A DNA stretch of 64,000 bases from JBGSMX01 sp963790405 (GCA_963790405.1 CAWBOJ010000003.1:372001-436000), one strand, 5' to 3'; counted from the first letter of the stretch, positions 47,329-60,312 are shown. Notes: a model not told the origin generated them from the letters alone. Numbers and translations: made by a program.

Positions 47329-47544
47329 CTAGAAGCCGCTTCCGTCGGGGATACCGTCTCCGGAGTTCGGTGCGCCACCCAAGCCGACGCCGAACGGTAC
47401 TTCGAATCCACTACCGTCGGAGACGCCGTCGCCTGAGTTGGGTGCCGGGCCGGGACCCGCGATTGCTGGAGCTGCCAGGGTCATCGTGAGCAGCGCCACT
47501 ACTGCAATCATCGCGCCTGCTCGCCCTGCTGCCATACCCTTCAT
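47329..47544 (-). CDS. Small secreted peptide with a duplicated C-terminal motif
   Basis: 71 residues: signal peptide (AGAMIAVVALLTMTLAAPAIA, cut around residue 29) followed by a mature part of about 42 residues in which APNSGDGxxDGSGF occurs twice, the second copy forming the exact C-terminus. AAGGGG precedes the ATG. Convergent with the metallophosphoesterase. I recognise no family; the repeat and short length suggest a signal peptide, bacteriocin-like or structural surface peptide. Confidence 0.7.
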   Translation of the reverse strand: MKGMAAGRAGAMIAVVALLTMTLAAPAIAGPGPAPNSGDGVSDGSGFEVPFGVGLGGAPNSGDGIPDGSGF

Positions 47545-47885
47545 GTCGTGCCCCTTTCGTCATGGTACGTAGGTACGTCAGCTCCTCCACGACTGCGTTT
47601 CGACAAAGGCGCAGGTAGGACCACGTGATTTGAGTCACAGGACACGGAAGTACGGACGATCGGGGTACTGAGCGTGCTAGGCGGCGGGTCCGTTATCGCT
47701 GACGATCTCCTCGATCGAGGTGCGCGGCTCCTGCGCACGCTGCACCACATGCTTGTCGCGGCTCCTGCGCCTCGCCCAGAATCTGCAAAGATTCTAGAGA
47801 CATCAGGCTGACCCTGGGGCTACTATGACGTTGCGCACGCGCTGGGGGCGTCCGCAACGTGGATACTTACGAAAGCGGGGGTCCC
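47545..47885. other. Intergenic region between small peptide and giant surface protein
   Basis: 341 bases without a convincing gene, holding the divergent promoters. A hairpin with 8-base arms (ACGTTGCG 47828-47835 and CGCAACGT 47853-47860) precedes the surface-protein start. No known riboswitch motif was recognised. Confidence 0.5.
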
Positions 47886-50800
47886 ATGAGAGGCTTAGTC
47901 GGTGCGCGCATTCCATCTCTTGAGCGCGAGTTCCAGCCTGTACGTGCACGCTCATTGATGCGCGTGATACTCGCCGCGCTCATTGCGCTGAGTATCGTGC
48001 CGATGGCTCCGCAGCGAGCGCAGGCCAGCAGCAACCCGCCGGTCGCGGTCGATGATCCCGCTCGTTTGACCGAGCTGCAGAAAGTCCTCGCCTCGGACGG
48101 TGCGGGATCTGACTACTTTGGCTACTCGGTTGCCATATCAGGGGACACGGCAATCGTTGGCTCGTACTACGACGACGACAAGGGGCTCGACTCCGGCTCT
48201 GCCTACGTGTTCACGCTCGTGGATGGCGCGTGGACTCAGCAAGCCAAGCTCGTGGCGAGCGATGGTCAGGCGGGGGACTTCTTCGGGTATCGCGTCGCCC
48301 TGTCGGGGGACACGGCACTCATCAGCGCGTACGGGGATGACGATGGGGGCATGCTGGCTGGTGCGGCATACGTCTTCACCCGGTCGGGCAGCATCTGGAC
48401 CCAACAGGCCAAGATCAGGCCCAGCGGTGGGGCAGAGTATGACTACTTCGGCTTCTCGGTGGCGGTGTCCGGAGATACGGCGCTTGTTGGCGCAACCGGC
48501 GATGACGACGACGGTTCGATGTCTGGTTCGGCGTTTGTGTTTACCCGGTCGGGCAGCATCTGGACCCAACAGGCCAAGATCAAGGCCGCTGATGCGGCGG
48601 AGGGCGACCAATTCAGCAATAGCGTTGCCCTGGCGGGTGATACTGCACTGATCGGTGCGTACGCAGATGACGACGCGGGTACCTCCTCTGGCGCTGCCTA
48701 TGTCTTCGTTGGCTCTGGTAGCACCTGGTCCCAACAGGCCAAACTCACGGCGGCCGATGGTGCCGAGTATGACTACTTTGGCTACTCCCTCGCGGTCTCG
48801 GGCGACACCGTACTTGTCGGCGCATACGGTGATGATGACGGGGACACAAGCACCGGCTCCGCGTATGTCTTTGCGCGGACGGATACCACCTGGGCCCCGG
48901 AAGACAAGCTCACTGCGGGCGATGCGGCAGCGGGCGACGCCTTTGGCCGTGCCGTCGCGCTTTCGGGCGACACGGCGCTCATAGGTGCTGCCTGGGATGA
49001 CGACAAGGGTTTGGACTCCGGCTCCGCATATGTCTTCACGCGGTTGGTCACCACTTGGACCGAGCAGAACAAGTTGACCGACGACGACGGCGCGGCCGGC
49101 GATTCCTTCGGCTGCGCTGCCTCGTTGTCGGGTGACATGGCGGTGGTCGGTGCCTTCACGGACGACGACATGGGCGGCGAGTCCGGCTCGGCCTACTTCT
49201 CTTCACCCGGATACATGACTACCGAGGACACAGCGGTCGATTTCAACGTTCTCGCAAACGATACAGATGTCGAGGGCGATCCGCTCACGGCTGCACTAGT
49301 AGCCGGCCCCTCGAACGGAGAGGTCACGCTGGCCCCGTCCGGTGATGCCACCTACACGCCTGACCCGGATTGGTCCGGCACCGACACGTTCACGTATCGC
49401 GCTTCTGACGGAGACGCCGACTCAAACACTGCTACCGCCACGGTCATCGTGACGCCGGTCAACGACGCACCGGTTGCCGCCGATGATCCGGGCCTCATGT
49501 CTGCGGTGACTTCCGCAGTCGCTGGCGATGGCGCGCCGGGCGACTGGCTTGGCGTCGATGTCGACATCTCGGGTGACATTGCGGTGGTCGGTGCGTATGG
49601 CGATGACGACGGTGGTGTCTCTTCGGGCTCGGCGTACGTTTTCGTGAAGAGCGGGACCGCCTGGATCCAGCAGGCGAAACTCGTTGCCGAGGACGCGGCG
49701 GTGCACAGTTGGTTCGGCAACTCGGTCGCGATCGAAGGCGACACCGTGGTTGTCGGCGCGCCGATGGCGGACAGTCCGGCGGCGGACGCGGGAGCGGTGT
49801 ATGTCTTCACGCGGAGCGGTTCCACGTGGACCCAGGCGGCCAAACTCGTTGGTGACGGGGTGGCGGACTCTCGTTTCGGCTGGGCGGTCGATCTGTCGGG
49901 GAACACGCTGGTCTCCGGCTCGGGTTCGGATGAGGGCTGGAAGGGCGCAGCATACGTGTTCACAGGCAGCGGCCCGACGTGGACGCGGCAAGCCAGACTC
50001 ACCGCTTCGGATGGGCAGTACGCCGATGAGATGGGCGACGCGGCTGCGGTTTGCGGAGACGTGATCGTCCTCGGGGCGCGCGGTGACGATGACGAAGCCT
50101 ACGGTGCTGGCGCTGCGTACGTGTTCACGCGAAGCATGGGCGTATGGACACAGGCGGACAAAGTGACAGCATCGAGCAGTGGCTACGAGGGATACTTCGG
50201 CCAATCGGTCGCTGTCGATGGCGAAACGGCTTTGATCGGCTGCGCGAAATACAATACGGCCTATGTCTTCACGGCAAACGGTGCTGATTGGACCGAGCAA
50301 GCGAGCCTGGTGGCGACGGACGCGGCAGGAGCGTACAACTTCGGCTTTGCAGTGGCGCTAGACGGCACGACCGCGCTGGTGGGCGCCTACACCGACTGGG
50401 TGAACGCGCAGTTCTCGGGCTCGGCGTACACCTTCGAGGGGTCCGGCGCTAGCTGGCTACAGACGCGCAAGTTCTCGGCAGGTGATGGGGCGTACAACGA
50501 CCAATACGGGATCTCGGTCGCTCTCGATGGCGGTCGAGCGATTATCGGCGCGTATCAGGACGATACCGTAGGAGGCGCTGACGCCGGCTCGGCGTACATC
50601 TACTCGGAAGGTGTGTACGAAGTTGCCGAGGATGAGCAGCTGACCGTTGCGGCACCGGGCATACTCGCGAACGACACGGATCCCGAGGGAGGCTCGCTCG
50701 AGGCGACTGCGGTCGTGGGGCCGCAGCATGGCATCCTCGGCCTGAATGCTGACGGCTCGTTCACCTACGACTCCGTGGCCGACTACAGCGGCCCCGACAG

Positions 50801-52380
50801 CTTCACGTACACGGCGAGCGACGGTCTGCTCGACTCCAACGTCGCAACCGTCAGCATCGTGGTGACGCCCGTCAATGACGCGCCGGTAGCAGTAGCCGAC
50901 TCGTACAGTGTGGCCGAGGACGGCACTCTCACTCGGACTGCTCCGGGTGTGCTTGCGAACGACGTGGACGCCGATGGCGACTCGCTCGAGGCCACTACGG
51001 TTGCCGGTCCGTTGCACGGCACGCTCGACCTGAATGTCGACGGCTCGTTCACCTACGAGCCTGCCGAGGAGTACAGCGGTCCCGACAGCTTCACCTACAA
51101 GGCCAACGACGGCAGCACGTACTCAAACACCGCAACGGTGACGATCACCGTGACGCCGGTCAACGAAGCTCCCGTCGCGGCAGATGACGCAAAGACAACC
51201 GCCGAGGATACCAAGCTCACGGTCGCAGCTCCGGGCGTTCTTGCGAACGACACAGATGCGGAGGGCGACCCTCTCACGGCGAGTCTCGTCACAGGACCCG
51301 CGCACGGCACATTGGCCCTGTCGGCAAACGGCTCCTATACCTACACGCCCCATGCCGATTGGTTTGGCGTCGACACCTTCGTTTACCGCGCCTACGACGG
51401 CACGGCGTACTCGAACACCGCCACCGTCAGAATCACGGTTACGTCCGTAGACGACGCTGTTGCCTATGTCCCCATCGCCGGCACCAACCGCTACGCCACC
51501 GCCATCGCGGCGTCCAAGGAAGCCTACCCGTCCGGGGCCGGCACGGTCGTGATCGCAACGGGCGAGAACTGGCCTGATGCACTGGGCGGCTCGGCGCTTG
51601 CCGGCACGGTCGAAGGACCGCTGCTGCTCACCAAACCAGGAGAGCTGCCCGCAGCGGTGGTAGCCGAGATCACGCGCCTGAATGCCACGAACGCCTACAT
51701 CCTGGGCGGCACCGCAGCGGTGACTCAAGCGGTCGAAGACGCACTGAACGCGAAGCTGTCCGGCACGGTCACACGCATCGCAGGAACGAGCCGCTACGGC
51801 ACGGCCAACAAGATCGCCGATGAGGTGATCAGGCTGCAAGGCTCGAAGTTCGCAGGCGGCGCGTTCATCGCCACAGGCGACAACTTCCCCGACGCGCTCG
51901 GCGCCTCGCCTCTGGCAGCCTCTACAGGCGCCCCGATCCTGCTCACGAAAAGCGGCGGCACGCCGTATCTGCCTTCGAAGGTCGATTCTGCCGTCATCTT
52001 GGGCGGGGAGGCGGCGGTGACACCTGTGACCGAAGCGAGCTGTGCGCACCGCGCTCGGCACCTCGAAGGTCACACGCGTCGGCGGCACTGATCGCTACGA
52101 CACCGCGGCGAAGGTGGCCGACTACGGAGTGGCGCACGGGATGCATTGGGATGGCGTGGGTATCGCCACCGGTCTCGAGTTCCCCGATGCGCTGTCCGGT
52201 GGAGCCATGCTCGGCCAGATGGACTCGGTGCTGCTGCTGACCAAGCAGCCGACCTTGGTCTCAGCGGCGCGTCAGCGGCTCACCGCGAACAAAGACGACA
52301 TCGACACCGTGTACTTCATCGGAGGTACGGCGGCAGTGAGCCAGAGCGTACGCGACGACGTGGCGAATCTGCTGGAGTAG
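47886..52380 (+). CDS. Giant FG-GAP/cadherin-like surface protein with cell-wall-binding repeats (+1 frameshift near the end)
   Basis: About 1500 residues. Signal peptide (MRVILAALIALSIVPMAP region) then about 14 FG-GAP-like repeats in two blocks (48080-49200 and 49500-50600), each with a GDTA-ALSGDTALIGAYGDDD pattern; one VCBS/cadherin-like unit between them and three more at 50620-51450 with DNDG-PVNDAPVAADD and DSFTYKANDG motifs; finally three cell wall binding repeat 2 units from 51460 (GTNRYATAIAASKEAYP, GENWPDALGGSALAG). The frame changes once at about 52038. Probably a wall-anchored adhesin. The first ATG used is at 47886; a GTG at 47859 is possible. Confidence 0.88.
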
Positions 52381-52569
52381 TGCGCGGCGCCCGGCTGGCT
52401 TGCGCATCAGCGCCGACGAGCTCTGAGCACGGGGAGTGGTACGGACTCCCCGAATGAGGAGTATCTTTGGGTGCCGGTTCGATCCGTGCGACGCGGACTT
52501 CGGCTTGGCAGGTCCCCGGTTGCCGAACCGGGTGCCTCCTTCTACCAGGCAGATGCGAGGCATACATTC

Positions 52570-53184
52570 ATGTCCAAGATCGATGACCTTGTCGAGCAAG
52601 CCCGTTCGATCGAAGAGGAACTCCAGGCGGAATTCGAGACGAGACGAGAGGGCCTGCACCTCGTCTTGGAAGGGCGTCGGATTCGATTCGCCGAAGAAGT
52701 AGCCGCGCTACAGCGTGCGTCGCGCGTGGGGCTCTTTCGCTATGTCACTCGATCCAGTGTGTTCAACTGGCTCGCGTTCATCGTGATTTGGTTCCTGCTG
52801 TTGCCGATGGTCATGCTCGATCTGGCTCTGCTCGTCTATCAGGCCATCTGTTTCAGCGCCTACGGAATTCCCAAGGTCAAGCGCTCCGAGCACATCTTCT
52901 TCGACCGCCAAGATCTGCCGTATCTCAACGCTGTCGAGAAGCTCAACTGCGGGTACTGCAGCTATGCGAATGGGTTGGCGAGCTACTTCAGGGAGATCGG
53001 TGCGCGCACCGAGCAGTTCTGGTGCCCGATCAAGCATGCACGGCGGATGATCGCCATGCACGATCACTACCCGAGTTTCTTCGAGTACGGAGATGCGCAG
53101 GCGTACCGGCTGGGCCTTGAGAGGCTGAGAGAAGCACTCCGGACTGCCGAGGATCTGGACTCCGACGTGTCGCGTCCGGCGTGA
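52570..53184 (+). CDS. Conserved membrane protein with LNCGYCSYANG motif
   Basis: 204 residues. A charged N-terminal coiled stretch is followed by one or two membrane helices (NWLAFIVIWFLLLPMVMLDLALLVYQAI) and a cytoplasmic part with two invariant-looking cysteines in LNCGYCSYANGLASYFREI and EQFWCPIKHA. The cysteine pattern could bind metal or form a redox pair. I know the motif only as part of an uncharacterised family. ATG at 52570 chosen with a weak CGAGG site. Confidence 0.78.
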   Translation: MSKIDDLVEQARSIEEELQAEFETRREGLHLVLEGRRIRFAEEVAALQRASRVGLFRYVTRSSVFNWLAFIVIWFLLLPMVMLDLALLVYQAICFSAYGIPKVKRSEHIFFDRQDLPYLNAVEKLNCGYCSYANGLASYFREIGARTEQFWCPIKHARRMIAMHDHYPSFFEYGDAQAYRLGLERLREALRTAEDLDSDVSRPA

Positions 53185-53217
53185 CGCTGATCGCTTGTGC
53201 CGCTGGCGAAGCAGGGC

Positions 53218-54016
53218 CTACACGCTGAGGTCTCGCCCTGAGTAGAAGTAGTAGGTCCCACCGACCGCAAGGGCGACGATCGACCACCGATAGCGCGACG
53301 TACACGGGGTCGAGCCCTCCGTCGTTCATCATTGCGGAGGCTTCGAAGTACTTGAACGGCGTGAGGTACTTGAGGACGTCGAGGTTCTCGTTCATGTTGA
53401 CGAGAAACGACAGCAGGAACGTCATGAACATGACCGAGGTCGCTATCGATGGAGCCGCCTTCGGCTTCCGCACGACGCCGGCGACTACCGCGCCGATCGT
53501 GAAGAATATGACTTGCAAGAAGAGCAGCCCCACCATGAGAATCGATATCTCCGAGCCGACCGCTTCTCCCTTGCCGAAGTAGCCAACGAAGTAGATCGAC
53601 GACAGCCACGTCACGATGTTCAGGACGACGATATTGGAAAGTCCAGCGAGAAGCTTGGCCGTCAAGGCCTGGCCGCGGGAAATGGGCTTGGTGTAGAGGA
53701 ACTCCGAGGTGCGGTCCCGCTCCTCCTTCGAAATGAGATTCGAGCCCAGGAGGGCCGCGTGCACCGCGCCCATCACGGCGAGATACAGGAACAGCACGCC
53801 GTAGAAGCCGCTCGCCTTGGTGAGGTCGAACCCGGAGAAGCCGAGGACCACCTGTACTCCCTTGGGTATTTGGTCGAACAAGGCCTGTGCGGACTGCCCC
53901 GCTGAGCTGTATCCTGCATACTTCGCCATGCCGGAGCCGACCATGCCCATCATGCCGAGACTCCACCAGATGAGGCCGGTACGGTGCGCTTTCAACTCAC
54001 GCAGAAAGATGTTCAT
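53218..54016 (-). CDS. ABC-2-type permease, +1 frameshift near the end
   Basis: About 266 residues with six hydrophobic helices and the SKEERDRTSEFLYTKPISR loop typical of Nat/Drr-like permeases. The last about 20 residues (LAVGGTYYFYSGRDLSV) are in the next frame, ending at a TAG at 53220-53218. Start ATG at 54016 with AGGTGG upstream. Third gene of an ATPase-permease-permease operon on the minus strand. Confidence 0.84.
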
Positions 54017-54025
54017 GTCTGCCAC

Positions 54026-54828
54026 CTAGGTCGAGGAGCGGACGTCCTTCTTGATGTAGATCACGTAGCTCAGTGCGAGCGCGACCGCAACGATGGCCAC
54101 TTCGACAAGAAGGAACTTGGCCTCGAGGCGGTCGTTGCTGATGATGTAGTTCGTGTCGTAGAACTGGAAAGGCGATACATAGCGGACCTCGTCGTTGCCC
54201 AGCACGTCTCCGATCGCACCGATGATGTAGAAGGTGAAGACGGTCGGCAGGGTCACCGAGACGACCGACTTGACTCTTCGGGATGATCACCGCGAACAGC
54301 GCACCCAGGGCCAGGAAGATCACCTGAACGAGGAACAGCGTGATCGACATCAAGAAGAATGTACCGGCACCGAACGGCTCCTTCGAGACGGTCAACGCTG
54401 CCAGATACGAGACTGCCGAGAAGACCACGTTCGTCACGACGATCACGGCAAACGCAGCAGCGAGCTTCTCGGACATCACGCGAGTCCGCGCTATCGGCTT
54501 GGACAGCAGAAAGTCCGCGGTCTTGCCGGACACCTCCTTCGAGATAACGCCCGTCCCGACGTTCATGGCCTGGATCGCGCCGGCAAGGATGGCGAAGCTC
54601 AGAAGGTATCCGAAGAAGCCGTAGATCGTGAAGAAGTTCGACAGCGAGATGTTGAACGCGGTCCTAACGGCCTCGGGGAACCCGCTGAAGAGATCCTTCG
54701 CGGCCGTCGACGTCATTGGTGAACGCTGGATAGAGGGCCATGAACAGGACGACGATAGTGCTCAGCGATACCGTCCAGATGATCGTCGACTTCCGGTAGG
54801 CCCTGACCTCGCGGAGGAAGACGTTCAC
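54026..54828 (-). CDS. ABC-2-type permease, two +1 frameshifts
   Basis: About 267 residues. The N-terminus (NVFLREVRAYRKSTIIWTV) starts with GTG at 54828 overlapping the ATPase stop (GTGA), continues in a second frame from about 54700 (DLFSGFPEAVRTAFNISLS ... SKEVSGKTADFLLSKPI) and in a third from about 54260 (PTVFTFYIIGAIGDVLG). Six membrane helices result once the frames are joined. It is a paralogue of the next permease. Confidence 0.82.
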
Positions 54829-55726
54829 TGCTCGTCCTCCTTCTGGTAGTAGTGCAAGAAGATCTCCTCCAGGTCCGGCTCCTCGACCTGAAGGTCGACG
54901 AGGTCCTGTTCGGCGAGGATTTTCGTGATGCTGTTGACGCGACCGCGGTACAGGAAGCTCACCGAGTGGTTTGCCACGGCGAGGTCGCTCACGCCGTCGA
55001 TCTCGAATTGCGCCGCGTCGGGTGCCTCGGCCATCTCGAGCGTGAAACGCTTGGTGCTGTTCTCCAGAAGCGTCTTGATCTGTTCGACCTTGATGATCGT
55101 GCCCTCTTTGATGATCGCCACTCTGTCGCAGAGCTTCTGCACCTCGCCGAGGATGTGCGAGGAGAACAGGATCGTCGCGCCCTTCTGCGTTCTCCTCCTT
55201 GAGCAGGTGGAAGAACTGCTGCTGGATGAGCGGATCCAGCCCGCCGGTAGGCTCGTCTAGGATGATGAGCTTGGGCTCGTGCGCGAGCCCCTGGATGATG
55301 CCGACCTTCTTCTTGTTGCCGTACGACAGGTCGTCGATCTTCTTCTTCAGGTCGAGATCGAGCAGCTCAGCGAGGTCGCGAATCCGCTTCTCGATGGCCT
55401 TGCTGGTCCTTGCGGTAGAAGCTTGCCGAGTACTTCAGAAGGTCGATCGCCCGCATGTCGTCGTAGTAGAAGACCTCGGAGGGCAGATAGCCGACCTCCT
55501 GGCGAATCTCGGGACCGGACTTGATGACGTCCTTGCCAAGCACGCTCGCCGAGCCGCTCGTAGGGTAGATGAGGCCGAGCAAGGTTCGGATCGTCGTGGA
55601 CTTCCCCGCGCCGTTCGGCCCGATGAAGCCATAGATCTCGCCCTCGGCTACGGTCATGTCGACGTCAACGATGCCCCTGGACTTGCCGTAGTACTTGGTC
55701 AGCTTCGCGGTCTCGATCGCGTTCAT
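54825..55726 (-). CDS. ABC transporter ATP-binding protein, two +1 frameshifts
   Basis: About 300 residues with Walker A GPNGAGKSTTIRT, signature LSYGNKKKVGIIQG, Walker B LIILDEPTGGLDP and SSHILGEVQKL. The second frame begins at about 55395 (AIEKRIRDLAELLDLDL) and the third at about 55190. ATG at 55726 follows GGAGCGAAG. With two permeases it forms a second ABC exporter, distinct from the one at 23645. Confidence 0.86.
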
Positions 55727-55911
55727 CTTCGCTCCATTGATCGCTGCCCGGTCCCGTTCAGAGTCCCGGCATGATGGGCGTGTTTCGCTGCCGATGCCAT
55801 TATTCCCCAATTGGACACAACAAAGGGAATACCCGCGGCGAACGGCGAGCATCCATCACGACTTGTCGCAAGCAGAGTGAGGCCGTGCTTGGGCACGGCC
55901 TCAACTCACCC

Positions 55912-56383
55912 CTACGGGCCCGTCGCTGGCGTCACGCGCGTGGCGGTGTCGCCGTGTGCGCTATGCAGGTCGCGCGTCAGTAGCAAGCCTTCAACGACGA
56001 GGATGACCTGGCCGAGCAGGGAGAATGCGCCCAGTGAGGTCGCCAGCACATATCTCCATGTCTCGAGCTGCACTTCGGAATTCGCGATCCCGGTGACCTC
56101 CGCCGCTACGCTCATGAGAATCAAACCGGCCCACATGATTGCGACAGCGACGCCGATCGCACGCGTGCGTGCGTGCGCACGAAACGATGCCCACAGAAGC
56201 AGCGATCATGCCGACGATGCGTGACGGGATAGACCTCGAACGGCATCAGGTAGTCCAACCGGAACCCTCCCGGGCGACCCATTGTGAGCACGCCCTAGTG
56301 CGAAGGGAGCGACCAGTGGCAGCACGACGCAGGAGAGTACCAAGGATCGCGAGCATCCTGGCGAGCGCGTCATGGCTCTTCAT
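55912..56383 (-). pseudogene. Small membrane protein gene broken by several frame changes
   Basis: Starts at ATG 56383 with a strong GGGAGGTGG ribosome-binding site (MKSHDALARMLAILG). Continuing pieces SCVVLPLVAPFALGRAHNG, then MPFEVYP, then GMIAASVGIVS and finally AIGVAVAIMWAGLILMSVAAEVTG to the stop at 55912 lie in successive frames, each reached by one extra base. When joined, a protein of about 150 residues with four hydrophobic segments appears, resembling small DUF998-like membrane proteins. Confidence 0.55.
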
Positions 56384-56454
56384 GGCTTCCACCTCCCACG
56401 GAGATTGTTCCCGTGTACAAGGTGTTCTCACGTTCGGCTAGCGCTACTGCGGGA

Positions 56455-58068
<1,614 letters not shown>

Positions 58069-58251
58069 GTTAGACTCCTGTATCCCGGCGTCCCCCCAGG
58101 GACGCTCCCACCGGTGACATCCACGTTAGCAGAACCGAAGACCTTTCTTCGGCAAAGTGTAGTCTCTGGGCTAGCGTTTTCCGATGAGGCGCCTGTGTGA
58201 GTGGGTACGAACACCCGTAGCAGCAATCCGTTCTCGAAGGAGTGATCCACC

Positions 58252-58575
58252 GTGGGGCACGAAACGACATGGCGACCCTACAGCACGCACGGCAAGCTAT
58301 CGGCGGCGCAGGAGAAGGCGCTTCCCGAATCGGCGTTCGCGTTCCCGACGCACCGTTCGTTGCCTCTGACCGACGAGGGCTACGTGCGGAGTGCGATCGA
58401 GCACTTCAGCGAAGTCGAGAAGGTATCCGACGAGGAGCGCGAGCTCGCATTTGCCAACATCCAGAAGGCGGCTGCGTTCTACCACCTGCCGGTGGCCGAG
58501 ACCGACTGGCGGCAACTCGGTACCCGGCACGCGGAACCAGCGTACAGGCGTCTAGACCGCGCGGGGCGCCGGTAG
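58252..58575 (+). CDS. DUF6582-like small protein
   Basis: 107 residues with the pattern ALPESAFAFPTHRSLPLTDEGYVRSAIEHFSEV ... SDEERELAFANIQKAAAFY seen in small proteins often found near prophage or cargo genes and as fusions to phage structural proteins. GTG start with AAGGAG upstream. Function not known. No phage gene is adjacent, so here it may be a housekeeping orphan. Confidence 0.75.
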   Translation: MGHETTWRPYSTHGKLSAAQEKALPESAFAFPTHRSLPLTDEGYVRSAIEHFSEVEKVSDEERELAFANIQKAAAFYHLPVAETDWRQLGTRHAEPAYRRLDRAGRR

Positions 58576-58577
58576 TT

Positions 58578-59153
58578 CTAGCGGGTGGCGGTCACCACAA
58601 CGTGAGTCGCGCTGAGATCACTTCGCGCTTCGCAGTCCTCGAAACCGGCTTCGCGCACCTGCGCACAGATGATCTCGGCGGGGATGCGGATTTCTTGCGC
58701 CGGACCGCTTTCCATCTCTTTGGCTTTCCAGTCCGCGATGAGCAGCCGGCCACCGATCTTGAGGATGCGCAGTACATCAGCGAGCATCTGGGGTGGGGAG
58801 TCGAGTTCGTGGTGCAGATTGAGCATCACGACGAGGTCGGCTTCTCCGCCCGATAGTGGAATGCTGCTTTCATCCGAGAGCTTGGGAACGATCTCGGCGT
58901 TGAGGTCGTCGGGCACGTTCGCTTTGATCCACTCGACCATTGTCGGGTGGGTGTCGAACGCGTAGACCACGCCGCTTTGCATGCGCCTGGCGAACTCAAA
59001 TGCGTACACGCCGGTGCCCGCACCGATGTCGACAACGGTCTCGGCGTCGGGGACGCCGGCAACATCCCAGAGCATCTGAGGATCGAGCTGTTTGAGGCGT
59101 TTCGGGTCGTTGAGCCTTTGCAGCTTGTTGGGATCGAACTTGCGGTCGACCAT
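58578..59153 (-). CDS. Class I SAM-dependent methyltransferase
   Basis: 191 residues: motif I VVDIGAGTGVYAFEFA, acidic VYAFDTHPTMVEW, and motif IV/post I LVVMLNLHHELDSPP with ILKIGGRLLIADW. The type is that of small UbiE-like methyltransferases acting on quinones or small molecules. ATG at 59153 is preferred, with CAGGAG about a dozen bases upstream; a GTG at 59192 is possible. Confidence 0.88.
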   Translation of the reverse strand: MVDRKFDPNKLQRLNDPKRLKQLDPQMLWDVAGVPDAETVVDIGAGTGVYAFEFARRMQSGVVYAFDTHPTMVEWIKANVPDDLNAEIVPKLSDESSIPLSGGEADLVVMLNLHHELDSPPQMLADVLRILKIGGRLLIADWKAKEMESGPAQEIRIPAEIICAQVREAGFEDCEARSDLSATHVVVTATR

Positions 59154-59212
59154 GTTGTTGTCACGCTCCTGAAGGTATCGCGTCTCTGTCACGCGGTTGA
59201 ATCCGCCGCCGG

Positions 59213-60139
59213 CTACTGCGAGATGATGCGGTAGCGGACCTCATGCACGCCGCCGAAGTCGAGGACCCGGACCACGCCGGGGCCAAGATCGAAGTCGCGG
59301 CTTTCCGAGTGTGGGCCGCGGTCTGCGACGCGCGCGACAGCACGCTTCCCGTTGTACTCGAACTCGATCAGCGTGCCGAACGGCAGTGTCTTGTGTGCGA
59401 CGATCATCGAGTAAGGTCCGATCTCTTCGCCGCTTGCCCCGCGTCCGGTGAAGTCGCGTCCGTAGTGCGACGCAACGCCGGTCTGCCAGGCGCCGGAGCC
59501 CGTGAGCCGCTGCGTCGGGTCACTCGGTGCTGGCGTTGGCGCAGGTGCCGAGGCGGCTGCGGGCTTGGCGCTGGCAGCGGTTCGGGCTTCGTACTCCCGC
59601 AGAGCAGCTTCACTCGCAGCGAGCTCGCTCCTGGCGCGGGCGACTTCCTCGGCCATGTTATCCAGCGCACGCGCCCCATCGGCCTGAAGGTCGATCAGCT
59701 GCTCCGCTGATCGCTCTGCTTCTGCGCGGGCGGTCTTCAGGATCTGCAGAGTCTCGGCGTCCTGTCGGGCTACGCGCATCAACAGGTCCCAGCGTTCCAC
59801 GAAATCCTCGAACGACGAGGCGCCCAGCAGTACCGAGACGAAGCTGATGTCGTCGGAACGGTACATGCTCAGCACGCGGAGGGAGAGTCTCTTGCGGGCC
59901 TGCTGCTCCTCGGCGACGAGCCGGTCGAGCTCCGCAGACGTCTCCGTCATGCGAGCGTTGATGTCTGCCGATTGGGCCTGTGCCGCTTCGTACTGCTCGA
60001 CCGCCTGCGCGACTGCAGCGCGCTGGGCGGATGTCTGGGCAGCCGAAGGCGTGGCCACTGCGGACATCGCCGGAAGCCCCAAGAGGCATACTGCGATCGC
60101 AATGGCGAGAGCCAGACTGGTTGTTCGCCGATGAGACAC
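59213..60139 (-). CDS. Secreted coiled-coil protein with RlpA-like double-psi beta-barrel
   Basis: 308 residues. Signal peptide (LALAIAIAVCLLGLPAMSAVA), a coiled-coil region of about 150 residues as in CwlO-type wall hydrolase regulators (MYRSDDISFVSVLLGASSFEDFVERW), a Pro/Ala linker, and a C-terminal domain with GVASHYGRDFTGRGASGE, AHKTLPFGTLIEFEYNGK and VARVADRGPH, the RlpA/DPBB signature. Probably a cell wall hydrolase or its regulator. Confidence 0.9.
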   Translation of the reverse strand: MSHRRTTSLALAIAIAVCLLGLPAMSAVATPSAAQTSAQRAAVAQAVEQYEAAQAQSADINARMTETSAELDRLVAEEQQARKRLSLRVLSMYRSDDISFVSVLLGASSFEDFVERWDLLMRVARQDAETLQILKTARAEAERSAEQLIDLQADGARALDNMAEEVARARSELAASEAALREYEARTAASAKPAAASAPAPTPAPSDPTQRLTGSGAWQTGVASHYGRDFTGRGASGEEIGPYSMIVAHKTLPFGTLIEFEYNGKRAVARVADRGPHSESRDFDLGPGVVRVLDFGGVHEVRYRIISQ

Positions 60140-60312
60140 GTCGCCTAGTGTACCAACCGGGCGGGCGCGCCATCAGTAGCGGCACCGAGTTCGGCCATTT
60201 GGCAGCGATCACGCGCGTGCCGTAACCGGTGGCGGTGCCCCGCCGTTTCTAGCGAGTAGAGAGTGCGAATTGACCGGAGTCACCGGTCGGATCGTTAGGG
60301 GAGGGTGATTTC

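Noticed and set aside
47820..47885. c-di-GMP riboswitch upstream of the surface protein
   Set aside because: A hairpin is present but the conserved GEMM core bases are not.
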